64,000 bases of DNA from the NCBI GenBank assembly GCA_003023725.1, contig PXYT01000004.1:62001-126000 (forward strand), written 5' to 3'. The stretch's first letter is position 1, and each line of letters begins with the position of its first letter. Below are positions 36,728-44,554 of this stretch, in pieces. The stretch comes from Sulfobacillus benefaciens. GTDB taxonomy: Bacteria; Bacillota; Sulfobacillia; Sulfobacillales; Sulfobacillaceae. The notes under the pieces are model-generated. The model did not search any database, had not been told where the DNA came from, and was given only the letters and a program-made list of their open reading frames with translations. The position numbers and the translations under genes are program-made.

Positions 36728-37903
36728 ATGGTAATGTGGTTATCCTTAATCGGATTAATTGGGGGCGGGCTTGTCGTCAACCGTTTGCTTAATAGGTGGT
36801 CTCTTCCCGATGTGCCAGTCTACCTGTTCCTGGGTGTGGCATTGGGACCAGCGCTCGGCTTAATTCGCGTGCCTTCCACCTCTCCACTGACGCTGAACAT
36901 TTTGCCCATAGCCGCTGGAGTGATTCTTTTCGAAGGTGGCGCAGGTATCCCTTTTGACGGGCTGCGCCGAATGTGGCCCAGCATCATGTCACTGGCCACC
37001 TTAGGAGTTCTCCTCGCTTCCTCATTCATGGCCGTATCTCTCCATTGGATTTGGAACTTGCCCTGGTCACTGGCTGCCATGAGTGCCATTGTCATCGCCA
37101 ATACCGACCCAGCCAGTGTCATACCCGTACTCTCTCGTCTTTCCATACCTCAGTCAATCCGGATCACCATGGAAGCCGAGTCAGCCTTCAACGATACTAT
37201 GAGTGCGCTCACAACCTCCATTCTCATGGCCGTTTTGAATTCTCACTTTTCTAGGACCGTCGTTCTCGAGCAATCTTTCAGGCAGATCTTCTTGGGACTC
37301 TTGCTTGGCCTGAGTGTGGGATATGCGATGGGAACCCTCGCCCGAAAGAACCCCGGGTTAAGCATCTGGACGGAAATAACGGCGGCGTTTGTTCCCTATC
37401 TGTTGGCAGTGGAATTGGGTTCAAACGGCTATGTGGCCGCCTTTACTGCAGGGCTGTCGTGGCGCTTTCGCCATTACTTCCCCTCCCCCACTCTGCTCGT
37501 AAGCCGTATAAGCACCCTGGCCCGCATTACCGTCTTTACTTGGCTGGGTCTGATTATGCCAATCGCGGTGTTAAGGACTCACTGGCCGTTAGCTCTGGGG
37601 GTTCCTTTTATTCTCATGTTTGCAGCCCGTCCGTTAACGGTCATCGGTTCCGTGGGATGGATCAGACAATGGCATCCCAAAGAACGGCTATTTATGATGT
37701 GGGTCCGGGAGACAGGCGCCATTTCCGCTGTTCTGGCCGTCCAAACCGGAACCCTTTTCCCTCAATGGAGGCCCCTGATTTGGGCTATTGTCTTCAGTAG
37801 CATTCTTGTTACCGTAGGAATACAGGCTCCGAGTAGCAGATTTCTAGCAAGAATTTTGGGGTTCGCTAGTGCACAAAAGGAAAAAATGCCGGAACGAGAA
37901 TAA
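36728..37903 (+). CDS. Cation/proton antiporter, CPA1 type
   Basis: 391 residues and about twelve hydrophobic segments. VPVYLFLGVALGPALGLI and ILFEGGAGI at the N-terminus, IVIANTDPASVIPVLSRL with the paired polar/acidic residues of the ion-binding helix, and AESAFNDTMSA (ND motif) are typical of CPA1/NhaP exchangers; MWVRETGAISAV near the end matches the conserved RGxxG-like region. Exchanges Na+ or K+ for H+, plausible for pH homeostasis in an acidophile. The ATG at 36728 is nine bases after AAGG. Ends 38 bases inside the convergent SLC13 gene. Confidence 0.88.
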   Translation: MVMWLSLIGLIGGGLVVNRLLNRWSLPDVPVYLFLGVALGPALGLIRVPSTSPLTLNILPIAAGVILFEGGAGIPFDGLRRMWPSIMSLATLGVLLASSFMAVSLHWIWNLPWSLAAMSAIVIANTDPASVIPVLSRLSIPQSIRITMEAESAFNDTMSALTTSILMAVLNSHFSRTVVLEQSFRQIFLGLLLGLSVGYAMGTLARKNPGLSIWTEITAAFVPYLLAVELGSNGYVAAFTAGLSWRFRHYFPSPTLLVSRISTLARITVFTWLGLIMPIAVLRTHWPLALGVPFILMFAARPLTVIGSVGWIRQWHPKERLFMMWVRETGAISAVLAVQTGTLFPQWRPLIWAIVFSSILVTVGIQAPSSRFLARILGFASAQKEKMPERE

Positions 37904-39647
37904 CCGTCAATACAAACATGACAATAGTAAACGGAACGCCAATACGAAAGAAGTCCTGATACCGGTAGCGCCCGGGTCCCATAGCCATAATAAATACTTT
38001 GTTGGCCAAAGGCGTGATTGGCGCTGCCGACAACGCAATCACCATGGAAATAATCAGACCGTCAGGAGACCAATGATTGGCTCCTGCCACCGAAATGGCC
38101 AGAGGCGCTAAAACCAGTGCCGCCGCCACGTTGCTAATCACCTGAGTCAGAAAAGCCGCGAGCCAGAAAAATACCGCCAAAATCGCATAGGGCCCTAAGG
38201 GACCCACAACACGAATCAACGTATGAGAAATTTCCGCACTCACACCCAAACGGGTCAGGGCCAAACTTAATGGGGTGATCCCCCCTACCAGCGTGATAAT
38301 GCGCCAGTCGATCGCTCGATACGCATGGTTCATAGAAATAATCCGGGTCATCAACAGTACCAAAATGCCTACCGCAGCGGCAGCCTGAATGGCAAGGAAA
38401 TTCACTGCAGCAGCCACTAACACACCTAATACCACTAAACCCGCAATCACACTCCGTCTGGGGCTGGCGGATACGGCGTGTTCTACATCCGCAAATACCG
38501 TTAAATCGTCGGCCATCTGCAACCTGGCTATGGCATCATCGGTTCCCGTTACCAGAAGCACATCCCCAGCCCGCAGAGGAGTGACAGGCAATTCCCGAAT
38601 ACGGGTCACACCCTGACGCAAAATAGCTAAAACGGTGGCTCCGTATTTGGTACGGAAATTGGTGCCGCGAAGGGTATGACTAACTAGAGGGGACCGAGGC
38701 GGAATCATGGCTTCCACTACACGGATATTGTCTCGCCTGAGCTTCATGGTGCTGGGATCCGTACCCACCACTTCCATCCCGAATTCCGGCTGTAGGTCCA
38801 AAATGGCCTGTACATCTCCTTGAACAACCAAACGATCCCCGGCACGAATGGTATCATTGGCTCCAGGAGTCAAAATATGCCCATTTGCCCGGATAATTCG
38901 CAAAACCGTCAAATGGTGCTGCCGGAAATAACCGACTTCTCGCAGCGATCGATCCACCAACGTTGAATCATCGTTGACCCGCACTTCGCTGATATAGCTT
39001 TTCACTTCCTGATAATTGCTGAGGAACTCGCTTTGACCATTACTTGCCGGCAGATGGCGAATGCCCCACAACTTCATAAACATAAAGCCGGCCAGAACGA
39101 GAATAATCCCCAAGGGGGTAATGCCAAAAAGAGGAATCGGCGCATAATGACTACTGGCCAGTGCCGCATTGCCGATAATGTTTCCGGCTGACCCAATCAT
39201 ACTGAGAAGTCCGCCCAAAGCAATGGAAAAGGCTAAAGGCATCAGCAACCTGTGAAGAGAAATTTTCAAACTTTGCCGGATTCGCATCATTGTCGGTAAA
39301 AAAATGCTCATGAGACCCACATCGGAGATAAAGGTGGATGGAATCGGCGGTAATGCCATCAGTGCAGTTAGCAAAGCCGGTTCTCCCCGTCTGCCAATCT
39401 TTTCAAACATGCCAGCCATAACATCTGTGGCTCCTGAACGCCGAAGCCCTTCGCCCAAAATAAACATTTCGGCCAAAATAATCGCCGCGTAAGAACTGAA
39501 TCCGCTAAAAAGGCTATGAATCGGCACCAAATGAAACAATCCGACTAAGGCTAACGAGACTACTCCTGCGACATCGATCCGCACGCGTCCTGAGACCAGA
39601 AGCACCATAACCAGAAACAAAATACCGATAACCAGAACCTCGGCCAT
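37866..39647 (-). CDS. SLC13/DASS-type permease with two TrkA-C domains
   Basis: 593 residues. Two membrane halves flank a central cytoplasmic region with two RCK-C (TrkA-C) modules: VGYFRQHHLTVLRIIRANG..GDRLVVQG and YGATVLAILRQGVTRI..GDVLLVTG. The N-terminal half has PPIPSTFISDVGLMSIFLP and GSAGNIIGNAAL, the C-terminal half SNVAAALVLAPLA and SAAPITPLANKVF, the substrate loops of divalent anion/sodium symporters. Such RCK-containing forms carry sulfate, citrate or dicarboxylates. ATG at 39647 follows GAGGGGGG by five bases; the upstream start at 39668 is discarded. Convergent, overlapping the antiporter gene by 38 bases. Confidence 0.88.
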   Translation of the reverse strand: MAEVLVIGILFLVMVLLVSGRVRIDVAGVVSLALVGLFHLVPIHSLFSGFSSYAAIILAEMFILGEGLRRSGATDVMAGMFEKIGRRGEPALLTALMALPPIPSTFISDVGLMSIFLPTMMRIRQSLKISLHRLLMPLAFSIALGGLLSMIGSAGNIIGNAALASSHYAPIPLFGITPLGIILVLAGFMFMKLWGIRHLPASNGQSEFLSNYQEVKSYISEVRVNDDSTLVDRSLREVGYFRQHHLTVLRIIRANGHILTPGANDTIRAGDRLVVQGDVQAILDLQPEFGMEVVGTDPSTMKLRRDNIRVVEAMIPPRSPLVSHTLRGTNFRTKYGATVLAILRQGVTRIRELPVTPLRAGDVLLVTGTDDAIARLQMADDLTVFADVEHAVSASPRRSVIAGLVVLGVLVAAAVNFLAIQAAAAVGILVLLMTRIISMNHAYRAIDWRIITLVGGITPLSLALTRLGVSAEISHTLIRVVGPLGPYAILAVFFWLAAFLTQVISNVAAALVLAPLAISVAGANHWSPDGLIISMVIALSAAPITPLANKVFIMAMGPGRYRYQDFFRIGVPFTIVMFVLTVILVPAFFPFVH

Positions 39648-40272
39648 AGAGGCCCCCCTCATATCCACTTTACGCCCATGGTAACCTGCCTCGACACAAA
39701 AAGTCCACGAAGTCGGGGACCAGGAGCTCGTGAAAATTTCATAAATTTTTCCCCGGGACTACCTTACCCTCAATATGGTGTTTCATCACACAGCTGGGGC
39801 TGTTGCTCGTCTTAAAGTGTCTCACATAATTCGATAAATAACGGATTGTTATAGGGAACCGGATAATAAGGGGGGTCACGCTCGAGCACACGTTCGTCGC
39901 TCATGCGTAGCCACCCGTGATTTGGTGTGCCACCAAATGGTCCATTCCCAAGTCCTGCCAGTTATGTGACATTCCCATCTGGATGCCTCCGGCGAAGCTG
40001 ATCGCGCGTGATCTCAGGATGACATGGTCCGGACCCTACGTGAGGTCGGGAGACGATGAGACCTGCTGTCCTGCGATCCTGTAAAGTTTGATGCAGTTCT
40101 TCCAAGAATTTTTGACCTGCATGTGGTTGCCGGGGGTTCATCATAAGAACTTTGGCAACGTTTTGGATGTAGCGCCGGTTGTTAACCTTATCTATAATCA
40201 CATCGCGATTACGCCCTTAACGGCTAACTCCGAAAGGTCCACCATGCAAGGAACGTCAGTTTAGCACTCGGG
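39648..40272. other. Gap with one possibly broken small gene
   Basis: Holds the interrupted frame at 39812-40201; the remaining ~160 bases next to the SLC13 start show nothing. Confidence 0.5.
39812..40201 (-). pseudogene. Small unknown gene with in-frame stop
   Basis: Reads MIIDKVNNRRYIQNVAKVL.. for 79 residues to a TAA at 39962-39964, then continues open in the same frame with ..GPFGGTPNHGWLRMSDERV and DPPYYPVPYNNPLFIELCETL to TAA at 39812. Both halves look protein-like and lie 71 bases downstream of the unknown gene at 40273-41211, in the same direction. Either one gene broken by a single stop or two short frames. Family not recognised. Confidence 0.35.
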
Positions 40273-41211
40273 TTAACCATGATCTTCTGTATGCACCCAC
40301 GGCGGATTATCGGAAGTTGCTCCTTGGTCGTAAGCAGCTTTGGCTTGCACTTGCCCCAGGTCCTGCTCTTCCATCGGAGTAATCAACCCCACTTCGATAA
40401 AGGTTTCCCTGTCATCCACTAAGTGAAGATTCTGCGCGGTTTCGAAAAAGGCGGGGTCATCTTGCGCAATGCGATACGGATATTCGGCTCCCGGAAAGCG
40501 TGGATCGACAATCTCTAGCCACCAGTGCTCACGCGATCCTTGGAGCTTCCAATGCCAAGTGTCCTGAAAATGTGGCTGACGAGGATGTAACCGATCCCGT
40601 GACGGCAACCGGGGATTCACTTTCCGCCACGGTACCCGATTCTCGTGTTGGCGTGCACGGAGGCAATCGTACAACAACTCTAGAAATTGGTTTTTGGCCA
40701 TCACAGGTTGAGCGTCATACGATGGGTCATGGAAGACTAGACGGCCGGCCCAGGGATTAAAGAATTCTCCACGTTGGGCCCAATCGGGATTCGCTGCAGC
40801 CTCGTGCTGTCCCAACTCCTGGGCATCCATAGCCGTTACCAGCACCCCGACAAATTCCGCAATGCGTTGGGATGTCGTCATGCCTAACTCACGGGCCCAC
40901 GGAAAGAAATTATGCATGGCGTCCAACTGATAGAGGCGGCCTTGGATGGGTTGCCGATGATCGCAGATCTGCAAAAACCAAAAGACCCTATCTCCTAAAA
41001 CTGTCCACTCCCACGACTTGGACGGCCACCGTTCCCCAGGGATTTCGTCCTTTGAGTCTTCGAATCGCACCCGCACTTCCCCCAGGCAGCCTGCATTCAA
41101 AATCGCATCGTACAACTCCCTTACAAACTCTGTGTCGTTCACCCTATCACATCCGTCCGTCTGAACCGATTTCGCGCTTAAGCGTTCATTTTCATCCATC
41201 AGGGTCATCAT
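40273..41211 (-). CDS. Unknown protein with internal tandem duplication
   Basis: 312 residues, soluble, Trp-rich, no family recognised. The two halves match: FVRELYDAILNAG..SWEWTVLGDRVFWFLQICD against FLELLYDCLRARQ..TWHWKLQGSREHWWLEIVD, followed in both by an R-Y/P stretch, then AMDAQELGQHEAAA against PMEEQDLGQVQAKAA. So the gene arose by duplication of a ~150-residue unit. ATG at 41211 (a second ATG immediately follows); the gene overlaps the end of a short transposase-like HTH frame by 20 bases and no good ribosome binding site is visible, so translation may be coupled to it. Unknown function. Confidence 0.7.
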   Translation of the reverse strand: MMTLMDENERLSAKSVQTDGCDRVNDTEFVRELYDAILNAGCLGEVRVRFEDSKDEIPGERWPSKSWEWTVLGDRVFWFLQICDHRQPIQGRLYQLDAMHNFFPWARELGMTTSQRIAEFVGVLVTAMDAQELGQHEAAANPDWAQRGEFFNPWAGRLVFHDPSYDAQPVMAKNQFLELLYDCLRARQHENRVPWRKVNPRLPSRDRLHPRQPHFQDTWHWKLQGSREHWWLEIVDPRFPGAEYPYRIAQDDPAFFETAQNLHLVDDRETFIEVGLITPMEEQDLGQVQAKAAYDQGATSDNPPWVHTEDHG

Positions 41212-41359
41212 GATGAGGGGTTTTCACCGTCTCTCGCACCCACCATCGCACCATGCTCGGCCTGATCTGATGACGCCGGGCCACCAAGGTGGCATGGTGC
41301 GTGTCTTGGGCTTCTTGTACTATCTGCTGTTCGAATTCGCCGGAATACGTTTGACTCAT
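41192..41359 (-). CDS. Short IS3/IS911-type transposase OrfA-like HTH fragment
   Basis: 55 residues from ATG 41359: MSQTYSGEFEQQIVQEAQD, then ATLVARRHQIRPSMVRWWVRE, the standard helix-turn-helix start of IS3-family OrfA (YSxEFKxxIV..NATxVARRHxLxPxxVxxW). It ends about 45 residues earlier than a full OrfA and has neither OrfB nor inverted repeats nearby. Overlaps the start of the next gene by 20 bases. Either a transposase remnant or an HTH co-opted as a small DNA-binding protein. Confidence 0.6.
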   Translation of the reverse strand: MSQTYSGEFEQQIVQEAQDTHHATLVARRHQIRPSMVRWWVRETVKTPHHDDPDG

Positions 41360-41507
41360 TCGTTCTTCTCTCTTCTTTTTATACTCAGTGTTAGCCTACC
41401 AGGAGAGATGGCGATTGTCATGTTTTCTTAGGGAGCTTAAAAGGGAGTACATGCAGACGGATTAAAAGCGTGAGGAACAGCGGCCTGCCTGTACCTTTGT
41501 CCCGACT

Positions 41508-42071
41508 CTATTTTGATCTGCCATTTAACATGAGTGCGCGAGCCCGCGGTCGCATCGGAGAAATGGAAGAATGTCCTTCGCCTGGTCTGTTTGACGGCAA
41601 TTGTGCCAGCACTTTCACGAAACGAACCGTCGCTTCCGTGCTCGCCCGGTCCCAGTCCACGATTTGTACCATCTGCCAAAACCGCTTCATAGCCACCAGC
41701 AGCTCCGGATCGGAAGTAAGTGTCAATTGAAAACCCGCGGCCCAGCACATAATAAGAGGGTCTCCCGAACGTTTTGCGACATCGACTGCTCGGGCAGCCA
41801 AATCCCATGCCATGTTCCTATTCCCCATGTCGTGAAGAATTCGCGCCAAGTGCATCAAAATGTCAATAACATGCCCATCAAAACCAGGCTGGTAAAACTG
41901 TTCCGTGCGATACGGGAGTCTTATCGCGATATGGGATAGAAACCGTCTCGAAGGTTCTTGCAACCCGTTCTCGATCCGACTGACATAGGCGGCGGAAAAT
42001 TGGGGATTCCCTAATGCTTCCTGCGATAAGTTATTGGCTTGACGAATTTGTTGGATATATTGACCAATCAC
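41508..42071 (-). CDS. XRE-family HTH regulator
   Basis: 187 residues. IGQYIQQIRQANNLSQEALG, then FSAAYVSRIENGLQEPS, is a lambda-repressor-like HTH; the remainder is helical and TPR-like (HLARILHDMGNRNMAWDLA), as in Rgg/PlcR-type regulators. GTG start at 42071 with AAGGAG seven bases upstream; the longer frame to 42110 runs through this site. Target genes unknown; could control the adjacent minus-strand genes or the divergent peptidase-like gene. Confidence 0.85.
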   Translation of the reverse strand: MIGQYIQQIRQANNLSQEALGNPQFSAAYVSRIENGLQEPSRRFLSHIAIRLPYRTEQFYQPGFDGHVIDILMHLARILHDMGNRNMAWDLAARAVDVAKRSGDPLIMCWAAGFQLTLTSDPELLVAMKRFWQMVQIVDWDRASTEATVRFVKVLAQLPSNRPGEGHSSISPMRPRARALMLNGRSK

Positions 42072-42576
42072 CGACGTTCTCCTTCTAAGGTTACGAAATT
42101 TGGCCAGCATACCGCTCGCACACTGTGCCTCAACGGAGCAAATTATTTATCTGTCCTAACCAGACATAGCATGAACCGCTCCAGATCACCGTGATCATGC
42201 GCACAAATGAGAGCCCTCGCCCGTTGTCTCTCATGAAGCTCACTCGGAGTCATCTCTGGAAAAACGGTGGTATGACAGTTCCTATGCATAAAATTCCGCA
42301 TTGAATAGGGTCTGACGTCCCATTTCAAAGCGCATCAGAACCGTTTCCAGTTCTTAGCCTTCGACAGGAGGCCACACCGGACATTCCCGCAGGGAATAGC
42401 TCGAGACCTTTTCATCTATATCAAACATGCGATCAAGTCGAATTTTTCCGTTCTTGCCCTATTTGGCATCAACCCCGGAACTAGGTATATAATAGTAATG
42501 TCGAATTTTCAGGCACGATCGGAAGTATATCTTAGTTTTCAACGAACCTTGTCATGACGAATTCATTCCAGAGTAG
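42072..42576. other. Intergenic region with promoter of the peptidase-like gene
   Basis: No gene supported apart from the promoter described at 42463-42493. Confidence 0.5.
42463..42493 (+). promoter_or_regulatory. Probable promoter of the C39-like pseudo-peptidase gene
   Basis: -35 TTGGCA (42463-42468) and overlapping -10 options TATATA (42486, spacing 17) or TATAAT (42488-42493, spacing 19). Predicted start near 42500, giving a leader of about 80 bases. Confidence 0.6.
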
Positions 42577-43485
42577 GTGCCAAACGTGAAAGATTCCTTG
42601 AAACCCCGAAACAAGAAAAAGAACAGCCGAGTTGGCGCAATTGTGCGTATTGCTGTGGCGGTAATAGCCGTGGGCATAGTGGCGACCGTGTTTTCTCAAC
42701 AACTTCACGGTCTCGTTGCATCTCCCAAGTCCAATAAACCGGCAGTCAAAAAAAAGAAACCGACCAAGCCCCAGCCTTTGCCGCAACAAATCTTATTACC
42801 CGTGACACCCCAAGCCCAAAATCCCCAACTTCCCAACGGGGCTGAAGTGACCACCTTGTCTATGCTGTTTTCGGCGGTACACCACCCCGTAAGCAAAATG
42901 GTTCTCGCAAAAAAAATCCATGTGGATCCGACCAAAGAAGTAATCAAACACTATACCACGTCATCTGGTAAAAGCGTGTATCAAATCACTCAATGGGGTG
43001 ATCCAAATATGGGCTACGTAGGCAACATGTACAACGCCGGTAAAGGATACGGTGTTTACCACGGTCCCCTACTGGCTCTGCTTAACAAGGTGTGGCCAAA
43101 ACACGGGATAGATCTCACCGGTCACTCGTTTTCCAGTCTCTTGGCATCTGTGGGGCGGCGCAGGCCGGTAGAAATCTGGACCACGCTAAACTTTCAGCCT
43201 ACAAAGTTCTGGATTTCCTGGTTGAGTCCTGAAGGAAAATTTATAGGAACCCCGGAAGAAAACGCTGCTCTCATCGTAGGCTACAACAAACCCAAAGGTT
43301 TAGTCTATGTCGACAACCCTGGAACCGGTACGTTGCAGAAGGTCCCTCTCACCCCATTGGAACAGTCGTGGAAACAACTGGGAAGTCAGGCTATTACCGT
43401 AAATGCCACGGTTCCCGTGCCGAAGCCCCCTGCGAAATCCAAACCGGCGAAAGGCACACATTCCTCAAAATCGGGGAAGGGTTAA
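42577..43485 (+). CDS. C39-like peptidase homologue lacking catalytic residues (pseudoenzyme)
   Basis: 302 residues. Signal anchor IVRIAVAVIAVGIVATVF, a Lys/Pro linker, then a C39_2 papain-like domain. It is a clear paralog of the protein at 43643-44554 (LPNGAEVTTLSML against LANGCEVTSLSML; GKGYGVYHGPLL against GYGYGIYNGPMM; PVEIWTTLNFQPT against PVEVWTTLTFKPT). The catalytic Cys is Ala89 and the catalytic His is Asn229 (PEENAALIVGYN against LEHAVIIVGYS), so it should not cleave peptides. The coding frame is intact over 300 codons with its own promoter, so it is probably functional as a binding or decoy protein. GTG at 42586 is an alternative start. Lys/Ser-rich tail. Confidence 0.85.
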   Translation: MPNVKDSLKPRNKKKNSRVGAIVRIAVAVIAVGIVATVFSQQLHGLVASPKSNKPAVKKKKPTKPQPLPQQILLPVTPQAQNPQLPNGAEVTTLSMLFSAVHHPVSKMVLAKKIHVDPTKEVIKHYTTSSGKSVYQITQWGDPNMGYVGNMYNAGKGYGVYHGPLLALLNKVWPKHGIDLTGHSFSSLLASVGRRRPVEIWTTLNFQPTKFWISWLSPEGKFIGTPEENAALIVGYNKPKGLVYVDNPGTGTLQKVPLTPLEQSWKQLGSQAITVNATVPVPKPPAKSKPAKGTHSSKSGKG

Positions 43486-43554
43486 CGGACGCCCTCTGGC
43501 AAGACGCACACCAGATATATAGATATGATATCCCGTATTAGGGAAGAGAAAAAT

Positions 43555-43607
43555 AAAAAAGACGGAGCCTAGAGGGTCCCGAACCCATCCAAAGGCTCCA
43601 TCTTTTT
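43555..43607. terminator. Bidirectional terminator between the two C39-like genes
   Basis: AAAAAGACGGAGCCT (43556-43570) pairs with AGGCTCCATCTTTTT (43593-43607) with one mismatch, with A/T runs on both outer sides. Confidence 0.8.
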
Positions 43608-43642
43608 GTACTCCTTGAGTAGCTTCTTTATGTTAAAGCCTT

Positions 43643-44554
43643 TTAGGATGTCGTTTTCGATGAAGCCTTAACGGTTATGGCCTGATCCCCCAACTGGTTC
43701 CAAGCGGCAATAAAGGGAGCTTTGGCCACCTTTTCTCCTGCCTGGCCGGTCCAAGGGTTATTGATATACAAATAGTTCGGGCTGTATCCCACAATAATCA
43801 CGGCATGCTCCAGCGGCGTGGCATGCACCGGCCCTTGGGGGCTATTCCATGTAACCCAATCGTTGGTCGGTTTAAACGTCAATGTGGTCCAGACTTCAAC
43901 TGGCACTCCTTGCGCCACATGTGCCAAAATGGCGGAAAAAGGCTTGCCGGTCAAATTAACAGCGCGTCCCGGCCACACTTCATTCAACAACTTCATCATG
44001 GGCCCGTTATAAATACCATACCCATACCCCGCTTTATAGACACTGCCTACAAATCCCACATTGGGATTCCCCCACACCTCGACTTTGTTCACCGTTTGAC
44101 CCTTAGCATTAGTCGTTTGCGTGAGCTGAAGAGGGGTATGAGCCTTTGGCATTTCCTTTGCTAAAGTCAGTTTACTCACGGGATGACCAACCCCCGTCAG
44201 CAACATCGAGAGGGATGTTACCTCACAACCATTGGCCAGTTGCGGAAACTGGGACTGAGCCGGGACATGCATTAGGTAAGATGACGGAATCGCTTGGGGA
44301 TGTTCTGCAGGCTTCACAGCTGGCGACTTGGCCGCGCTTGATTTGTCTACACGCGCTTTGGGATTGGTTGAAGTCTTAGTTTGGGTCAGTTGGTTCAGTC
44401 CCAGCTGCCCTCCCACATAAGCGGAGATAGATCCACGGTGCATGGCCACGGCACCTGCCAGTCCTCCCACGACACCCACGGTTAAAATCAGGCGAGGCCA
44501 ACTCACCTGGCGCTTCGTTATTCTGCCCTTCGCTGACACTCTGTTCCACCTCAC
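43643..44554 (-). CDS. Membrane-anchored C39 family peptidase
   Basis: 303 residues. N-terminal membrane anchor (LILTVGVVGGLAGAVAM), Ser/Lys/Pro linker, then the C39_2 (papain-like) domain with catalytic Cys110 in LANGCEVTSLSMLL, His250 in LEHAVIIVGYS and an Asn265 in YINNPWTG. Similar to Bacillus YvpB-like extracytoplasmic proteins of unknown substrate. GTG start at 44554 overlaps the asnB stop (GTGA), so it is translated together with asnB. Convergent to its inactive paralog. Confidence 0.85.
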   Translation of the reverse strand: MRWNRVSAKGRITKRQVSWPRLILTVGVVGGLAGAVAMHRGSISAYVGGQLGLNQLTQTKTSTNPKARVDKSSAAKSPAVKPAEHPQAIPSSYLMHVPAQSQFPQLANGCEVTSLSMLLTGVGHPVSKLTLAKEMPKAHTPLQLTQTTNAKGQTVNKVEVWGNPNVGFVGSVYKAGYGYGIYNGPMMKLLNEVWPGRAVNLTGKPFSAILAHVAQGVPVEVWTTLTFKPTNDWVTWNSPQGPVHATPLEHAVIIVGYSPNYLYINNPWTGQAGEKVAKAPFIAAWNQLGDQAITVKASSKTTS

